The notes: generated from the sequence alone by a model not told the origin. Shown: positions 9,540 through 18,436, counted from the stretch's first letter. The stretch: 64,000 bases of DNA from Anaerovibrio lipolyticus LB2005 (GCF_000621545.1 NZ_JHYA01000001.1:248001-312000); one strand, 5' to 3'. Program-made: numbers and translations.

Positions 9540-9806
9540 TTATTTAAAAAGCTGCTCACTCAGCTCATCAAAAATGTTTTTATCTACCGTACACTTAAAT
9601 GAACGGTCAAAACGATGTTCCTTTACGGCCTTGTCAAAGCATTCTTTATTATTGCAGATATATGCTCCCCGGCCTGCCTTCTTTCCGGTAAGGTCCACGG
9701 AAAAATCCCCCTCCGGGCTGCGTACAATACGTACCAGCTCCTTCTTGGGATGCTGCTCCTGACAGCCTATGCAAAGTCTGGTTGGAATTTTCTTTACTGT
9801 TGCCAT
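9540..9806 (-). CDS. rnpM: RNase P modulator RnpM (YlxR, DUF448)
   Basis: An 88-residue basic RNA-binding protein. In Bacillus the YlxR family binds RNase P RNA and modulates its activity. Hallmarks: PTRLCIGC near residue 7, [19 protein letters not shown], and a second Cys a few residues on. The ATG at 9806 has AAGGG eight bases upstream; a GTG three codons earlier is less likely. It is encoded directly after nusA. Confidence 0.94.
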   Translation of the reverse strand: MATVKKIPTRLCIGCQEQHPKKELVRIVRSPEGDFSVDLTGKKAGRGAYICNNKECFDKAVKEHRFDRSFKCTVDKNIFDELSEQLFK

Positions 9807-9826
9807 ATCTGTCACCCTTACTTTTC

Positions 9827-10984
9827 TTACTCTTCTTCAGATTCAAACTCATCATCAGCGAAAACATCAAGGTTAAGCTCCTCAGTGCTTTCCTCATCAT
9901 CAAAGCCGAATTCCTCCGCCTGGGATTCACTCTTAATATCGATTTTCCAGCCAGTAAGCTTAGCTGCAAGGCGGGCGTTCTGTCCTTCCTTGCCGATAGC
10001 CAGGGAAAGCTGGTAATCAGGAACGATTACGCGGGAGAGCTTTTCCTCCTCGTTGATAGCTACAGATACAACCTTTGCAGGACTAAGGGCATTGGCTATC
10101 AGCTGTACTGGATCTTCACTCCACTTAACAATATCGATTTTTTCGTTTCTCAGTTCTTCGACGATGGACTGAACGCGAGTTCCGCGAGGACCTACGCAGG
10201 AGCCTACAGCATCGATATTTTCGTCTGCTGCATAAACCGCAATCTTGGAACGCATACCAGGCTCACGGGCAACTGATTTAATCTCCACATCACCGCTCTG
10301 AATTTCAGGAACCTCCAGCTCAAAGAGGCGCTTCAGAAGGCCTGGATGAGTACGGGATACCAAAACCTGTGGTCCCTTGTTGGTATTCTTAACCTCGATG
10401 ATAAGAGCCTTAATACGGTCATTAGGAGCATAAACCTCATGTGGAATCTGCTCGCTGGCTCCGAGAATTGCCTCAGTTTTACCAAGATCAATATATACAT
10501 TCTTATTTTCTACACGCTGTACCACGCCAGTAATAATATCATTGGCACGGTTTACATATTCACTGAAGATAATACCTCTCTCAGCCTCGCGAATAGCCTG
10601 TACAACTACCTGCTTTGCATTCTGTGCCGCAATACGTCCGAAGTTTGCAGGAGTAACCTCCTCCTCCAGAGTATCACCTACAGCATAATCTGCTGACTTC
10701 TGCTGAGCCATGCCCAGGGAAATCTGAGTAACAGGATTTTCAACCTCATCCACTACTTCTTTAATTGCATATACATGATATTCGCCAGTCTGACGGTCAA
10801 GACTTACACGGCAGTTAGCCTCGTTATTGTAGTTCTTCTTGTAGGCAGAAGCCAATGCCTTGTCAATTGCATCAAACAGGATTTCCGGCGCAATGCCCTT
10901 TTCCTTTCCTAAAACCTCAACTGCCTCCATAAAGCCTGTATCAGCCACTGCTGCAGACTTGCTCTTCTTCAATTTGGTAGCCAC
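9827..10984 (-). CDS. nusA: Transcription termination/antitermination factor NusA
   Basis: NusA binds RNA polymerase and controls pausing, termination and antitermination. The 385 residues comprise an N-terminal polymerase-binding domain, an S1 domain (about 135-200, [16 protein letters not shown]), and two KH domains ([10 protein letters not shown] and [19 protein letters not shown]). The tail is short and acidic. It lacks the C-terminal acidic repeats of E. coli NusA, as is normal in Firmicutes. It follows rimP by 11 bp. Confidence 0.97.
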   Translation of the reverse strand: MATKLKKSKSAAVADTGFMEAVEVLGKEKGIAPEILFDAIDKALASAYKKNYNNEANCRVSLDRQTGEYHVYAIKEVVDEVENPVTQISLGMAQQKSADYAVGDTLEEEVTPANFGRIAAQNAKQVVVQAIREAERGIIFSEYVNRANDIITGVVQRVENKNVYIDLGKTEAILGASEQIPHEVYAPNDRIKALIIEVKNTNKGPQVLVSRTHPGLLKRLFELEVPEIQSGDVEIKSVAREPGMRSKIAVYAADENIDAVGSCVGPRGTRVQSIVEELRNEKIDIVKWSEDPVQLIANALSPAKVVSVAINEEEKLSRVIVPDYQLSLAIGKEGQNARLAAKLTGWKIDIKSESQAEEFGFDDEESTEELNLDVFADDEFESEEE

Positions 10985-10995
10985 TAAAAAACCTC

Positions 10996-11439
10996 CTAAA
11001 AATCTATATGTAAACGAACCTGAGCAACATTGTCCATTGGAATTACCTGCTCGTCGATGGTCACATTATCTCCATCATAGCCGTTCAATACACCTACTAA
11101 TACCTTGCTGCCATCCACTGCGGCATACAAGCTGACATCAACCTTTTTGCCCTGTTCCCGTCTGAAATCCTTTTCCTTCTTCAGCTCACGGTCAAGGCCT
11201 GGAGACGAAACCTCCAGCATATATGCACCCTTGATAACGTCCTTTTCATCAAGGATATCACCAAGACGACCACTTAATTCCTGGCAATCATCTAATTCAA
11301 TGCCGCCTTCTTTATCAATAAACACTCTCAGATACCAGTCTTTTTCGCGGACGTATTCAACCGCCACAAGCTCAATATTGGTACCCTCAAGAAGCTCTTC
11401 AACAATTTTTTCCACAGTGTCTTCTATAAGTTTGCTCAT
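10996..11439 (-). CDS. rimP: Ribosome maturation factor RimP
   Basis: RimP is needed for assembly of the 30S subunit. The 147-residue protein shows the family signature (LEVSSPGLDRELKK) near residue 77, preceded by the alpha/beta N-domain with VEYVREKDWYLRVFIDKEGG. A very strong AAGGGGG ribosome site precedes the ATG. It is the first gene of the eight-gene rimP to truB operon, with a promoter and a leader hairpin upstream. Confidence 0.96.
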   Translation of the reverse strand: MSKLIEDTVEKIVEELLEGTNIELVAVEYVREKDWYLRVFIDKEGGIELDDCQELSGRLGDILDEKDVIKGAYMLEVSSPGLDRELKKEKDFRREQGKKVDVSLYAAVDGSKVLVGVLNGYDGDNVTIDEQVIPMDNVAQVRLHIDF

Positions 11440-11487
11440 ACACGTTCCCCCTTTGCATATTCATTTTTTAATCTTAAACATAAGACA

Positions 11488-11513
11488 AAAGAGCGGGTTT
11501 GCACCCACTCTTT
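11488..11513 (-). promoter_or_regulatory. Leader hairpin upstream of rimP
   Basis: In the 5' leader of the rimP-nusA operon a 10-bp stem with one C-A mismatch (11488-11497 with 11504-11513) encloses a six-base loop. On the minus strand it reads AAAGAGTGGG-loop-CCCGCTCTTT and is followed by TG and further T-rich sequence. Its place between the promoter and nusA suggests an attenuator or protein-binding leader; the U tract is too short to call it a plain terminator. Confidence 0.6.
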
Positions 11514-11538
11514 AATAATCAACTCACTATTTAAAGAC

Positions 11539-11567
11539 ATTTTAACACAGCCTAAGCCGTTTGTAAA
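11539..11567 (-). promoter_or_regulatory. Promoter of the rimP-nusA-infB operon
   Basis: Minus-strand TTTACA (11562-11567) and TAAAAT (11539-11544) with a 17-bp spacer. They lie upstream of the leader hairpin and just past the stop codon of the YgbA-like gene. Confidence 0.7.
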
Positions 11568-11573
11568 CCTATT

Positions 11574-11912
11574 CTACAGTATTTTTTGCTTTATTGCAAA
11601 CCATTCTGTAAGCTTATGCTTAATTGCCAAAAGTGGTGAACGGAACATCATCTTTGGACCGCTGTACCTCATTATCATTCTTATGCGTTCCCGACGGTTA
11701 GGAGCATAGCAATGGGTATCGCAGGCACTGCAAAAGGTTTTCTCACCCATTCGGGGACAAACTGCCACCCTTTTTTTCACATAATCAAGAAGATCCTGAC
11801 ATTCATGGCAGAGATTCCCCCCATCCGTCTTATGGATATCATGGCAAAAAATGCCAATCATTTCAGTCACAGTTGCCAGTTCTTGTTCTCTTTTATGCTG
11901 TACCTTGTCCAT
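11574..11912 (-). CDS. ygbA: YgbA-like protein (nitrous oxide-stimulated promoter family)
   Basis: A 112-residue cysteine-rich protein of the YgbA family, named in E. coli because its gene responds to nitrogen oxides; its biochemical role is not established here. Cysteines are arranged as CHDIH, CHECQ, CPRMGEKTFCSACDTHC, followed by the family-typical RMIMRYSGPKM. This suggests a metal or Fe-S site. The ATG at 11912 is chosen because GGGAGGTG sits six bases upstream. It lies upstream of the rimP promoter and may be a single-gene unit. Confidence 0.85.
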   Translation of the reverse strand: MDKVQHKREQELATVTEMIGIFCHDIHKTDGGNLCHECQDLLDYVKKRVAVCPRMGEKTFCSACDTHCYAPNRRERIRMIMRYSGPKMMFRSPLLAIKHKLTEWFAIKQKIL

Positions 11913-12046
11913 AACTGCACCTCCCATGACTGAACTTTAAAAACTGTCGTACCTTATTTTACCCTAATTACAACAAGTTGTTTAGACATGGAAGGTAATT
12001 CTAACTAAAGTTTAATCTTTTAATCCGTTCTTAATTTTAAATATCC

Positions 12047-13765
12047 TTATTTGCCAGCGCCCAAAATTTCCCGGTCGTAATCCTTGTCATCAAAGATTCG
12101 TGGCCGTAGCTTATTAAAGCTGCGTGAGATTATACTCTTGGTTGGATCAAAATCAGCAGTATGAATATCCGCTATATCCAGCACAGTGTGAATCATATCA
12201 TCCGTCATGTACGGATTCTGAATAGCCTCCCGAATGAGAGCCCACTTCTCCGGGTGATTCTGCTTAAACTTTTCAGAAGCCCACATAATAAGAGGCACTT
12301 CTATCATGTGACGGCTTGGATTTTCTTCAATATGGCCGTTGACACCGCCCTCGTCATATACCGCCTCACCATGGTCAGGAAGATATATTACGATAGTATC
12401 AGAATTCGTCTCACGGAATTTATCAATAATGCCGCTGACAATATAGTCATTATAGAACAGGGCATTGTCGTACTGGGCGATAACCTGCTTCTGGTCATCA
12501 TTAAAGCCTGGTAATGTTATGCTGGTCTCATTGAATTTGGCAAATTCAAAAGGATAGCGATTATAATAGGCCAAATGAGCTCCCATCAGATGTACCACAA
12601 AGAAATTCTTGTTGCTGTCACCTATACCAGCGATGGCGTTATCAACCAACGGGAACAGCTCACCATCCACACGACCCTCGTCCTCCTTGGAATCACGAAT
12701 CTGAGTATAGTGGCTGACATCACTATGGGCCGCATAAATCTGGGCAACATTACCCCAAATACCGGAGCTCTCCTGGTTAGATAGCCAATGAGTCTTGTAG
12801 CCCGCCGCATTCATAATATCGATTAAATTATTATAATCATACCATGGCTTATCGGATTCATGGTCACAGAAGGTAAATATCTTACTTAGAGAAGCCACTG
12901 TAGTTGAATGGGCACTGACCACATCCTTAAAGAAAACGATCTCCCCTTTTTTATACAGCTCATCAAGATTAGGGGTATTTTCCATTGGATAACCGTAGAG
13001 GTGCATGTGGTTACGATTGGTAGACTCACCTAAAATAAACACGATATTAGTAATATGCCCGTCATTTTTGGTAAGATGTATATCCACATCCAGCTTGGCC
13101 TGCAGCTCCTGATAAGCCACATGATTCTTCCATGCCGTGCTGGTGGCTCCCATAAGTCTTGTCAGCGGTGTAAGATTATCCCCACCGAACATTATTCCAG
13201 GGTAAGCAAAGCACATATATATGGCATAAGAGGAGGACACAACCACCACGATGCCGGCAATAACCTTCTGGGATATGGCGTCTGCCGCCAGCTTGTGCCA
13301 TGGCTTATATTTTACCAAGCAATACATTACAGCTACTATGACAACAGCCAAAAGGCCGCCCTGAACCCCCACAAAGGTATTAAGGAACTCGGCAGATTCC
13401 TCAGGATTAGTCTCAAAAAGGGAATTGATAGTTCCTACGCCTGTCAAAGCACCATACTGATAAAGTACAAAGGCCTCAATGATGAAAGCGGCAAAAAGCA
13501 ATGCCACCAAAATATAGCGTATGATTTTACTGGCCTTGGGTACAAACAGCCATCTTGTAATAAAAGTGGCAAGCAGTGCCATCAACAGTCCTGTAAAAGC
13601 CATGGACATAACCAGATCTGTCTTGCCCATCATGCCCCACTTAATAACCTGTGTAGAGCAGCTTAAAAGCCAGAAAAGCATAAACCAGCCAAAATCCTGA
13701 CGCACCAAATCGGCCACACCTTGTAAAAATGTGGCTATCCTATTTGAAAAACAGTGATTTTCCAC
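12047..13765 (-). CDS. Phosphoethanolamine transferase (EptA/CptA-like, sulfatase fold)
   Basis: A 572-residue inner-membrane enzyme expected to move phosphoethanolamine from phosphatidylethanolamine onto lipid A, core sugar or another glycan. Four or five membrane helices fill residues 25-185. A periplasmic alkaline-phosphatase-fold domain follows with the nucleophile Thr249 in GESTNRNHMHLYGY and the metal motif PDHGEAV near residue 455. The start is GTG at 13765 with AGGAGG eight bases upstream. It is the last gene of an operon that also carries pssA and psd, which make the donor lipid. The acceptor cannot be told from sequence. Confidence 0.88.
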   Translation of the reverse strand: MENHCFSNRIATFLQGVADLVRQDFGWFMLFWLLSCSTQVIKWGMMGKTDLVMSMAFTGLLMALLATFITRWLFVPKASKIIRYILVALLFAAFIIEAFVLYQYGALTGVGTINSLFETNPEESAEFLNTFVGVQGGLLAVVIVAVMYCLVKYKPWHKLAADAISQKVIAGIVVVVSSSYAIYMCFAYPGIMFGGDNLTPLTRLMGATSTAWKNHVAYQELQAKLDVDIHLTKNDGHITNIVFILGESTNRNHMHLYGYPMENTPNLDELYKKGEIVFFKDVVSAHSTTVASLSKIFTFCDHESDKPWYDYNNLIDIMNAAGYKTHWLSNQESSGIWGNVAQIYAAHSDVSHYTQIRDSKEDEGRVDGELFPLVDNAIAGIGDSNKNFFVVHLMGAHLAYYNRYPFEFAKFNETSITLPGFNDDQKQVIAQYDNALFYNDYIVSGIIDKFRETNSDTIVIYLPDHGEAVYDEGGVNGHIEENPSRHMIEVPLIMWASEKFKQNHPEKWALIREAIQNPYMTDDMIHTVLDIADIHTADFDPTKSIISRSFNKLRPRIFDDKDYDREILGAGK

Positions 13766-13781
13766 CTGTCGATCCTCCTCG

Positions 13782-14513
13782 TTATAATTGATCCATCATA
13801 CGATGAGTCTGGGGAATAATTCGCACATCATTAAGGCTTTCCAGAGCCTGCTGCTGAAGCTCAAGCATCTGCTCTGGCCGTGCTGCCTCCACTCCATTTA
13901 GTGGAGTAACTGGCTGCAGGATAAGTAAAATATTCGGATCTACCCCAGCCACAAGGTCAACAGCCTTCTGATAATCATCCATGTTAATGTCACCGGATAC
14001 CACCAGTTTTACATAAACATCCTTTTTCTTGGCAATTTCCAAAAAACGTCTATGCTCCTCCCAGTGTTCCTCTCCGGTGGCCTGGGGCAGCTTAATATCC
14101 ATGCTGATAATATCCACCATATCAATAACCCGGGCCAATTTTTCAGGCAAGGTGCCATTGGTCTCCAGCATTACCTTGGTATTAACCATAGGCAAAAGCT
14201 CCTGAAGAAACGCCGTATGAAGCAATGGCTCACCACCTGTGAAGCTAATTGCCTGATGGGGCAGCTCCATCACAAAGCGGTTAATATATGCCGCCACCTC
14301 TGTTGGTTCCAAAGGATTTATGGCATCATGGAATTTGCGGGAACCGGGGAAAGTCTCCACTCCACAAAGAGGATGGGTGCCCGCCTGATTTTCTGTGTCA
14401 CAGTATTTACAGTTTAAATTACAACCCTCAAAACGCACAAAGAGCTGGCGGCAACCAACATAACGCCCCTCACCCTGTACAGAGGAAAAAATTTCAATTA
14501 GATTAGCATTCAT
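13782..14513 (-). CDS. queE: 7-carboxy-7-deazaguanine synthase QueE
   Basis: A 243-residue radical SAM enzyme that converts 6-carboxytetrahydropterin to 7-carboxy-7-deazaguanine in queuosine precursor synthesis. The cluster cysteines are in CNLNCKYC near residue 32, preceded by IFSSVQGEG, the QueE N-terminal signature, and followed by SFTGGEPL. It lies 22 bp downstream of queD. queC and queF are not in the window, so the rest of the pathway must be elsewhere. Confidence 0.94.
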   Translation of the reverse strand: MNANLIEIFSSVQGEGRYVGCRQLFVRFEGCNLNCKYCDTENQAGTHPLCGVETFPGSRKFHDAINPLEPTEVAAYINRFVMELPHQAISFTGGEPLLHTAFLQELLPMVNTKVMLETNGTLPEKLARVIDMVDIISMDIKLPQATGEEHWEEHRRFLEIAKKKDVYVKLVVSGDINMDDYQKAVDLVAGVDPNILLILQPVTPLNGVEAARPEQMLELQQQALESLNDVRIIPQTHRMMDQL

Positions 14514-14535
14514 AACCTTATTTACCTTAATTTCC

Positions 14536-14913
14536 TTACTCCAATGAGTATATTACGGAAGATTTAGGAGATTCCCAAACCTGAATGTGCTTCAGCTTTA
14601 CATTGTCATCAAAGAACTCCGCCTTGGCCATTTCCTCATAAATGTATTGGGCAAGATGCTCGGCAGTAGGATTGTGACCATCAGCAAAGGCTGGCAGCTC
14701 GTTTAAATACTGATGATCCAGAGTCTCCAGCAGATCACGCAGTCTGCCCTTAACCACCTTAAAATCCACCAGCATACCTAAATTATCCAGCTTTTTGCCA
14801 GTAACAGCTGCCTCTACGGTCCAGCTATGGCCATGTAGTCTGTCACATTTTCCATTGTAGCCAGCAACTCTGTGAGCTGCTTCAAACTCGGCACTTACAT
14901 GAATTTCAAACAT
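14536..14913 (-). CDS. queD: 6-carboxytetrahydropterin synthase QueD
   Basis: A 125-residue enzyme of the PTPS fold that makes 6-carboxytetrahydropterin from dihydroneopterin triphosphate, the step before QueE. Zinc ligands are visible as H in EAAHRV and HGHSW (near residues 16 and 28), and the catalytic region LDHQYLN is near residue 69. The ATG at 14913 is chosen because TGGAGGA lies nine bases upstream; the open frame reaches 14985 but the extra 24 residues have no family counterpart and overlap a hairpin. Confidence 0.94.
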   Translation of the reverse strand: MFEIHVSAEFEAAHRVAGYNGKCDRLHGHSWTVEAAVTGKKLDNLGMLVDFKVVKGRLRDLLETLDHQYLNELPAFADGHNPTAEHLAQYIYEEMAKAEFFDDNVKLKHIQVWESPKSSVIYSLE

Positions 14914-14942
14914 ATTTGTATATCCTCCATCATAAATGGGAA

Positions 14943-14973
14943 ACCCCTTCATTGCCAACGCATCTGAAGGGGT
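14943..14973 (-). promoter_or_regulatory. Hairpin between GT2 gene and queD
   Basis: A perfect 9-bp inverted repeat (ACCCCTTCA 14943-14951, TGAAGGGGT 14965-14973) lies between the GT2 stop codon and the queD ribosome site. The following T stretch is weak, so it may be an intra-operon processing, attenuation or partial termination site. It does not match preQ1 class I motifs. Confidence 0.5.
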
Positions 14974-14981
14974 AAATTTCA

Positions 14982-16235
14982 TCATTTGCGACCATCAATA
15001 AACTGGTCGTAGCTTACAGCCTGGGTATGCTTGGTATGTGCCCATTCGTGCTCGTTGCGGTGAATGAAGCCCAAGAATACGATTGGCAACCAGGAATAAA
15101 TAAACACCTGATAAAGAGGTATATAAAGCCATGCCTTCCATTTGGCCCTCATTTTAATGAGGATTATCATTGGCAGCAAATACTGAATAATCGTAATGGC
15201 TGTCATAAGATGATTTGGCATGAAGGAATAAATACTGGTATAAATCTGCTGACCATAAAATACCTGAATATAGCCCATGAGAATAAAGAAGGCTGTAAAC
15301 ATCAGGAAATACGGCTGTATCAGATACAGACAGCCATCCAGAATAGGAATGCTGCGCTGCTTGATGCCCTCCTTCAACAGCTTAGGAATAAAACGATGTG
15401 CCACATCAAACTGGCCCTGGGCCCAACGCTTTCTCTGATACCAGGACTGCATAAAGGTAAGAGGCTTTTCATCATAAATAATGGCATCCACGGCCCAAGT
15501 GGTCTTAATTCCCTCCACCAAGGACTTCATGGTAAATTCCATATCCTCTACCAGACAGTTGGCACGCCAGCCGTGACGCTTCAATACCTCGGTGGTAATA
15601 CACATACCAGTACCACCCAACACGGCAGACAGACCCAAATTGGTCTTGGCCTGATGAATGAGGTAATCAATAACCCAGAAGGAAAGGGCAAATGTGGCAG
15701 AAACCCAAGAATCGTAAGGATTCTTGGCATCCAAAAAGCCCTGAATAATCTTGGCACCCTTCATAAGGTGATGATTCATTTCAATGAGGAATCGCGGATG
15801 AACCAAATTATCTGCGTCAAAGATACAAACAGCATCATAAGGCTTTTCCATGTCCTTTTCCATATCAAAGAGCTTGGCAAACATCCAGTCAAGAGCATAA
15901 CCCTTGGTCTTTCTTTCTGGATCAAAGCGCTCACAGACAATAGCACCGGCCTCACGGGAAACCTTGGCAGTATCATCTGTGCAGTTATCTGCAATTACAT
16001 AAATATCATATAGCTCTTTAGGATAGTCCAGTTCCTGGAGATTCTTTACGAGATGACCAACTACTGCCTGCTCATTATGAGCCGCAATCAAACAGGCGAA
16101 CTTCTTCTCCGGGGTTGTAATTTTCTTCTCTCTAAAAACCACCAGACCAAAAAAACCGATAATAAAGAAATAAATAGTGAAACAAAACAGAAAAATCTGT
16201 AGTGGAATCATTATTATATCAAGTGGATAAAACAT
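14982..16235 (-). CDS. Membrane-bound family 2 glycosyltransferase
   Basis: A 417-residue processive-type GT2. One N-terminal helix (residues 10-32) is followed by a GT-A domain with AAHNE, the nucleotide-sugar metal motif DADN, the acceptor-site VEDME and the processivity motif QRKRWAQGQ near residue 275. Three or four C-terminal helices follow. Enzymes of this layout make or extend polysaccharides such as poly-N-acetylglucosamine, cellulose or envelope glycans; the sugar is not predictable. It lies in the envelope operon between pssA and queD. Confidence 0.88.
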   Translation of the reverse strand: MFYPLDIIMIPLQIFLFCFTIYFFIIGFFGLVVFREKKITTPEKKFACLIAAHNEQAVVGHLVKNLQELDYPKELYDIYVIADNCTDDTAKVSREAGAIVCERFDPERKTKGYALDWMFAKLFDMEKDMEKPYDAVCIFDADNLVHPRFLIEMNHHLMKGAKIIQGFLDAKNPYDSWVSATFALSFWVIDYLIHQAKTNLGLSAVLGGTGMCITTEVLKRHGWRANCLVEDMEFTMKSLVEGIKTTWAVDAIIYDEKPLTFMQSWYQRKRWAQGQFDVAHRFIPKLLKEGIKQRSIPILDGCLYLIQPYFLMFTAFFILMGYIQVFYGQQIYTSIYSFMPNHLMTAITIIQYLLPMIILIKMRAKWKAWLYIPLYQVFIYSWLPIVFLGFIHRNEHEWAHTKHTQAVSYDQFIDGRK

Positions 16236-16273
16236 TAACTACTTTCTCCTTTTTGACAACAACTATATCCCAC

Positions 16274-16978
16274 TTACTTGCTGCCGGAAATAAGATTAAT
16301 ACTGTGATTTACAATACCAAAAATCGCATAGGACGCAAAAATACCAAAGAGGACAGCATAACCAATCCCATCAATGCCCATCCACAGAATAGAGGCAAAC
16401 ACAGCTGCCGCAATCACCTTGGCAACGAGATTCATCTTCTCGCCGTCGCCCTTAAAATCAGGATAATGTACAGTGCTGACCATAAGATATGCCACCACCA
16501 TTACAATAACAGGATATGCGTAGGATATTTCATCCAAATTGTAACCAACGGCATTAATAAGCAGTGTGGATGTAGCAATAAGGCAGCCACCTGCAGGAAT
16601 AGCCAGGCCCATGAAATAGCCATGAACCACAGTGGTGTTGACATTAAAGCGTGCCAAACGCCACATACCACAAAGGGCAAAGAAAATTGCCGCAACGCAG
16701 CCAAAAATACCAAAATCTGCCAGCTGGAGCTTGTATGCAAGCATAGCAGGAGCCGCACCAAAGGAAACCAGATCACACAGGGAATCCATTTCCTTACCCA
16801 TTTCAGAGCTAACCCCAAGGGCACGGGCGGTTCTGCCGTCCAGGCCATCAGCCACCAAGGCCAGCAAAATACAAACAGCACCGAAGGTCAAATTACCATT
16901 GAAAGTACACAAAATGGAAATCATTCCGAAAACAAGATTAGCTGAAGTAAACGCATTAGGAATTACAGATTTGCTCAT
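16274..16978 (-). CDS. pssA: CDP-diacylglycerol-serine O-phosphatidyltransferase
   Basis: PssA joins CDP-diacylglycerol and serine to give phosphatidylserine. This 234-residue integral membrane protein carries the CDP-alcohol phosphotransferase motif with all aspartates (DGLDGRTAR, then G and DSLCD, residues 44-66). About seven hydrophobic segments are visible. Its ATG overlaps the last base of the psd stop codon, so translation is coupled to psd. Confidence 0.94.
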   Translation of the reverse strand: MSKSVIPNAFTSANLVFGMISILCTFNGNLTFGAVCILLALVADGLDGRTARALGVSSEMGKEMDSLCDLVSFGAAPAMLAYKLQLADFGIFGCVAAIFFALCGMWRLARFNVNTTVVHGYFMGLAIPAGGCLIATSTLLINAVGYNLDEISYAYPVIVMVVAYLMVSTVHYPDFKGDGEKMNLVAKVIAAAVFASILWMGIDGIGYAVLFGIFASYAIFGIVNHSINLISGSK

Positions 16979-17616
16979 TAGTCCTTAATCCTCCCCACAA
17001 TGGTCTCTCCTCCATGAACCTTGTCACCCTTCTTCATAAGAACCTCTACGTTCTTAGGTACCACGATCTCAGTACATGAAGCAAATTTAATAAGACCGTA
17101 TACATCGCCCTTCTCCATCTTATCGTCCAAGGTCACCCAGGAAACGATACGTCGGGCCAAAATGCCTGCAATCTGAGTTACAGTCACCTTTAATCTATCA
17201 TTTTCAATGCCAATCATGTGGCGCTCATTCTCAAAGCCTACCTCATCCTTGTAAGCCGGCTTAAAGCGACCGCAAACATATTTCTGGGTCTTGATCTCAC
17301 CAGCAATAGGACTGCGGTTAACATGAACGCTGAAAATTGACAAGAAGATAATCACCTTTGTTCCAGGACCCTTTAAAAAGTCGTCATACTCAACATCCAC
17401 CACGTCCTGCACTGTTCCATCTGCTGGGGAAACAATGAGGTCTTCGTCAGCGGGGATAACACGGTCCGGATTTCTGAAAAAATATGTGAAGTATGCCGCC
17501 AAAATTACCGGTACCACTGCGCCCAATGGTCCCAGCAAAAGTCCAAGAAAGACAGCAACAGCTAAAGCTCCGAAAATGAAAACGTATCCTTCTCTTACAA
17601 TATGGAATTTACCCAA
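16978..17616 (-). CDS. psd: Phosphatidylserine decarboxylase (short, archaeal-type)
   Basis: Psd decarboxylates phosphatidylserine to phosphatidylethanolamine. It is made as a proenzyme that cuts itself before a serine, which becomes the pyruvoyl group. The 212-residue protein has two N-terminal membrane helices, NPDR, SPADG, the HVNRSP histidine motif near residue 98 and a late cleavage region. At the cleavage position it reads Phe-Ala-Ser-Cys (Ala179-Ser180) where most relatives have Gly-Ser. The start is taken as TTG at 17616, since GGAGG lies eight bases upstream and MGKFHIVREG is a normal N-terminus. The ATG at 17682 lacks a ribosome site. Confidence 0.9.
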   Translation of the reverse strand: MGKFHIVREGYVFIFGALAVAVFLGLLLGPLGAVVPVILAAYFTYFFRNPDRVIPADEDLIVSPADGTVQDVVDVEYDDFLKGPGTKVIIFLSIFSVHVNRSPIAGEIKTQKYVCGRFKPAYKDEVGFENERHMIGIENDRLKVTVTQIAGILARRIVSWVTLDDKMEKGDVYGLIKFASCTEIVVPKNVEVLMKKGDKVHGGETIVGRIKD

Positions 17617-17707
17617 AATTTGCACCTCCTGATACGGCCTTAAACTGGAGATATTATATCGCGATTGTTCCAATTTTGCCATAGAAAATATACCATTTTA
17701 CTATATA

Positions 17708-18436
17708 TTATTTCTTGCTTCCCATAACTTTAAATACAAACTTTGGAAGTGCCATAAGGCGACCGATACGGCTAGGCTGCTTCAGACCGCGGAAAAGCCA
17801 CTCCAGCTTCGCCTTCTGCATCCACAAAGGTGCCCGCTGCATAACACCGGCCATAACGTCAAAGGAACCGCCAACACCGATGGAAACTGGAACCTCCAGC
17901 TCCTCCAGATGAGCATACAGCCATTTCTCCTGCTTTGGAACCCCCAGGGCCACAAACAAAATATCTGGCTTAGCCGCCTTTATATCAGCAATAATCTGGG
18001 GCTCGTCATCAGCTGTAAAGAATCCATTGCGAGTTCCTACTATATTAATGCCAGGATACCACTCCTCAGCCTTCTTCTTGGCCATATCTGCCACACCTGG
18101 AGCAGAACCAAAGAAGTAAATCCGCTGATTCTTTTCAGGAGCCAGCTTCATCAGCTCCTGGGACAAGTCATAGCCAGCCACACGCTCAGGCATTGGATGA
18201 CCGAGATAGCCTGCAGCCCATACAGTTCCTGCACCATCTGGTACCACCAGATCAGCCGCATTTAATATGGTCTTTAGCTCCTCATCATAGGTAGCCCGCA
18301 TTATCATTTCAGCATTTGCGGTGGCAATAAGGGTACTCTCCCCCTTTTCAATGAAGCCCTGAACAGTTTCAACAGCCTGCCCCATAGTAGGGGAATCCAC
18401 CTTTACACCTAGTATGTCAACTTTATCAAAAGACAT
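17708..18436 (-). CDS. WecG/TagA/CpsF family (GT26) glycosyltransferase
   Basis: A 242-residue GT26 enzyme that transfers N-acetylmannosamine or a related sugar onto an undecaprenyl-linked acceptor. Key residues known from TagA are seen: Thr in TANAEM near residue 39 and Asp in VPDGAG near residue 66. The family motifs FGSAPGVA, VALGVPKQEKW and GVGGSFDVMAG follow, and a basic C-terminal membrane-binding tail (RGLKQPSRIGRLMALPKF) closes it. It is the first gene of the envelope operon, with a GGAGGC ribosome site. Whether it serves an LPS O-chain, ECA-like or other polymer is open. Confidence 0.9.
   Translation of the reverse strand: MSFDKVDILGVKVDSPTMGQAVETVQGFIEKGESTLIATANAEMIMRATYDEELKTILNAADLVVPDGAGTVWAAGYLGHPMPERVAGYDLSQELMKLAPEKNQRIYFFGSAPGVADMAKKKAEEWYPGINIVGTRNGFFTADDEPQIIADIKAAKPDILFVALGVPKQEKWLYAHLEELEVPVSIGVGGSFDVMAGVMQRAPLWMQKAKLEWLFRGLKQPSRIGRLMALPKFVFKVMGSKK

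Noticed and set aside
14914-14985. 24-residue N-terminal extension of QueD
   Set aside because: It overlaps the hairpin and the GT2 stop, has no family counterpart, and a strong ribosome site sits before the internal ATG at 14913.
15027-16013. A 328-codon plus-strand frame opposite the GT2 gene
   Set aside because: The GT2 motifs on the minus strand explain the coding signal; this is a shadow frame.
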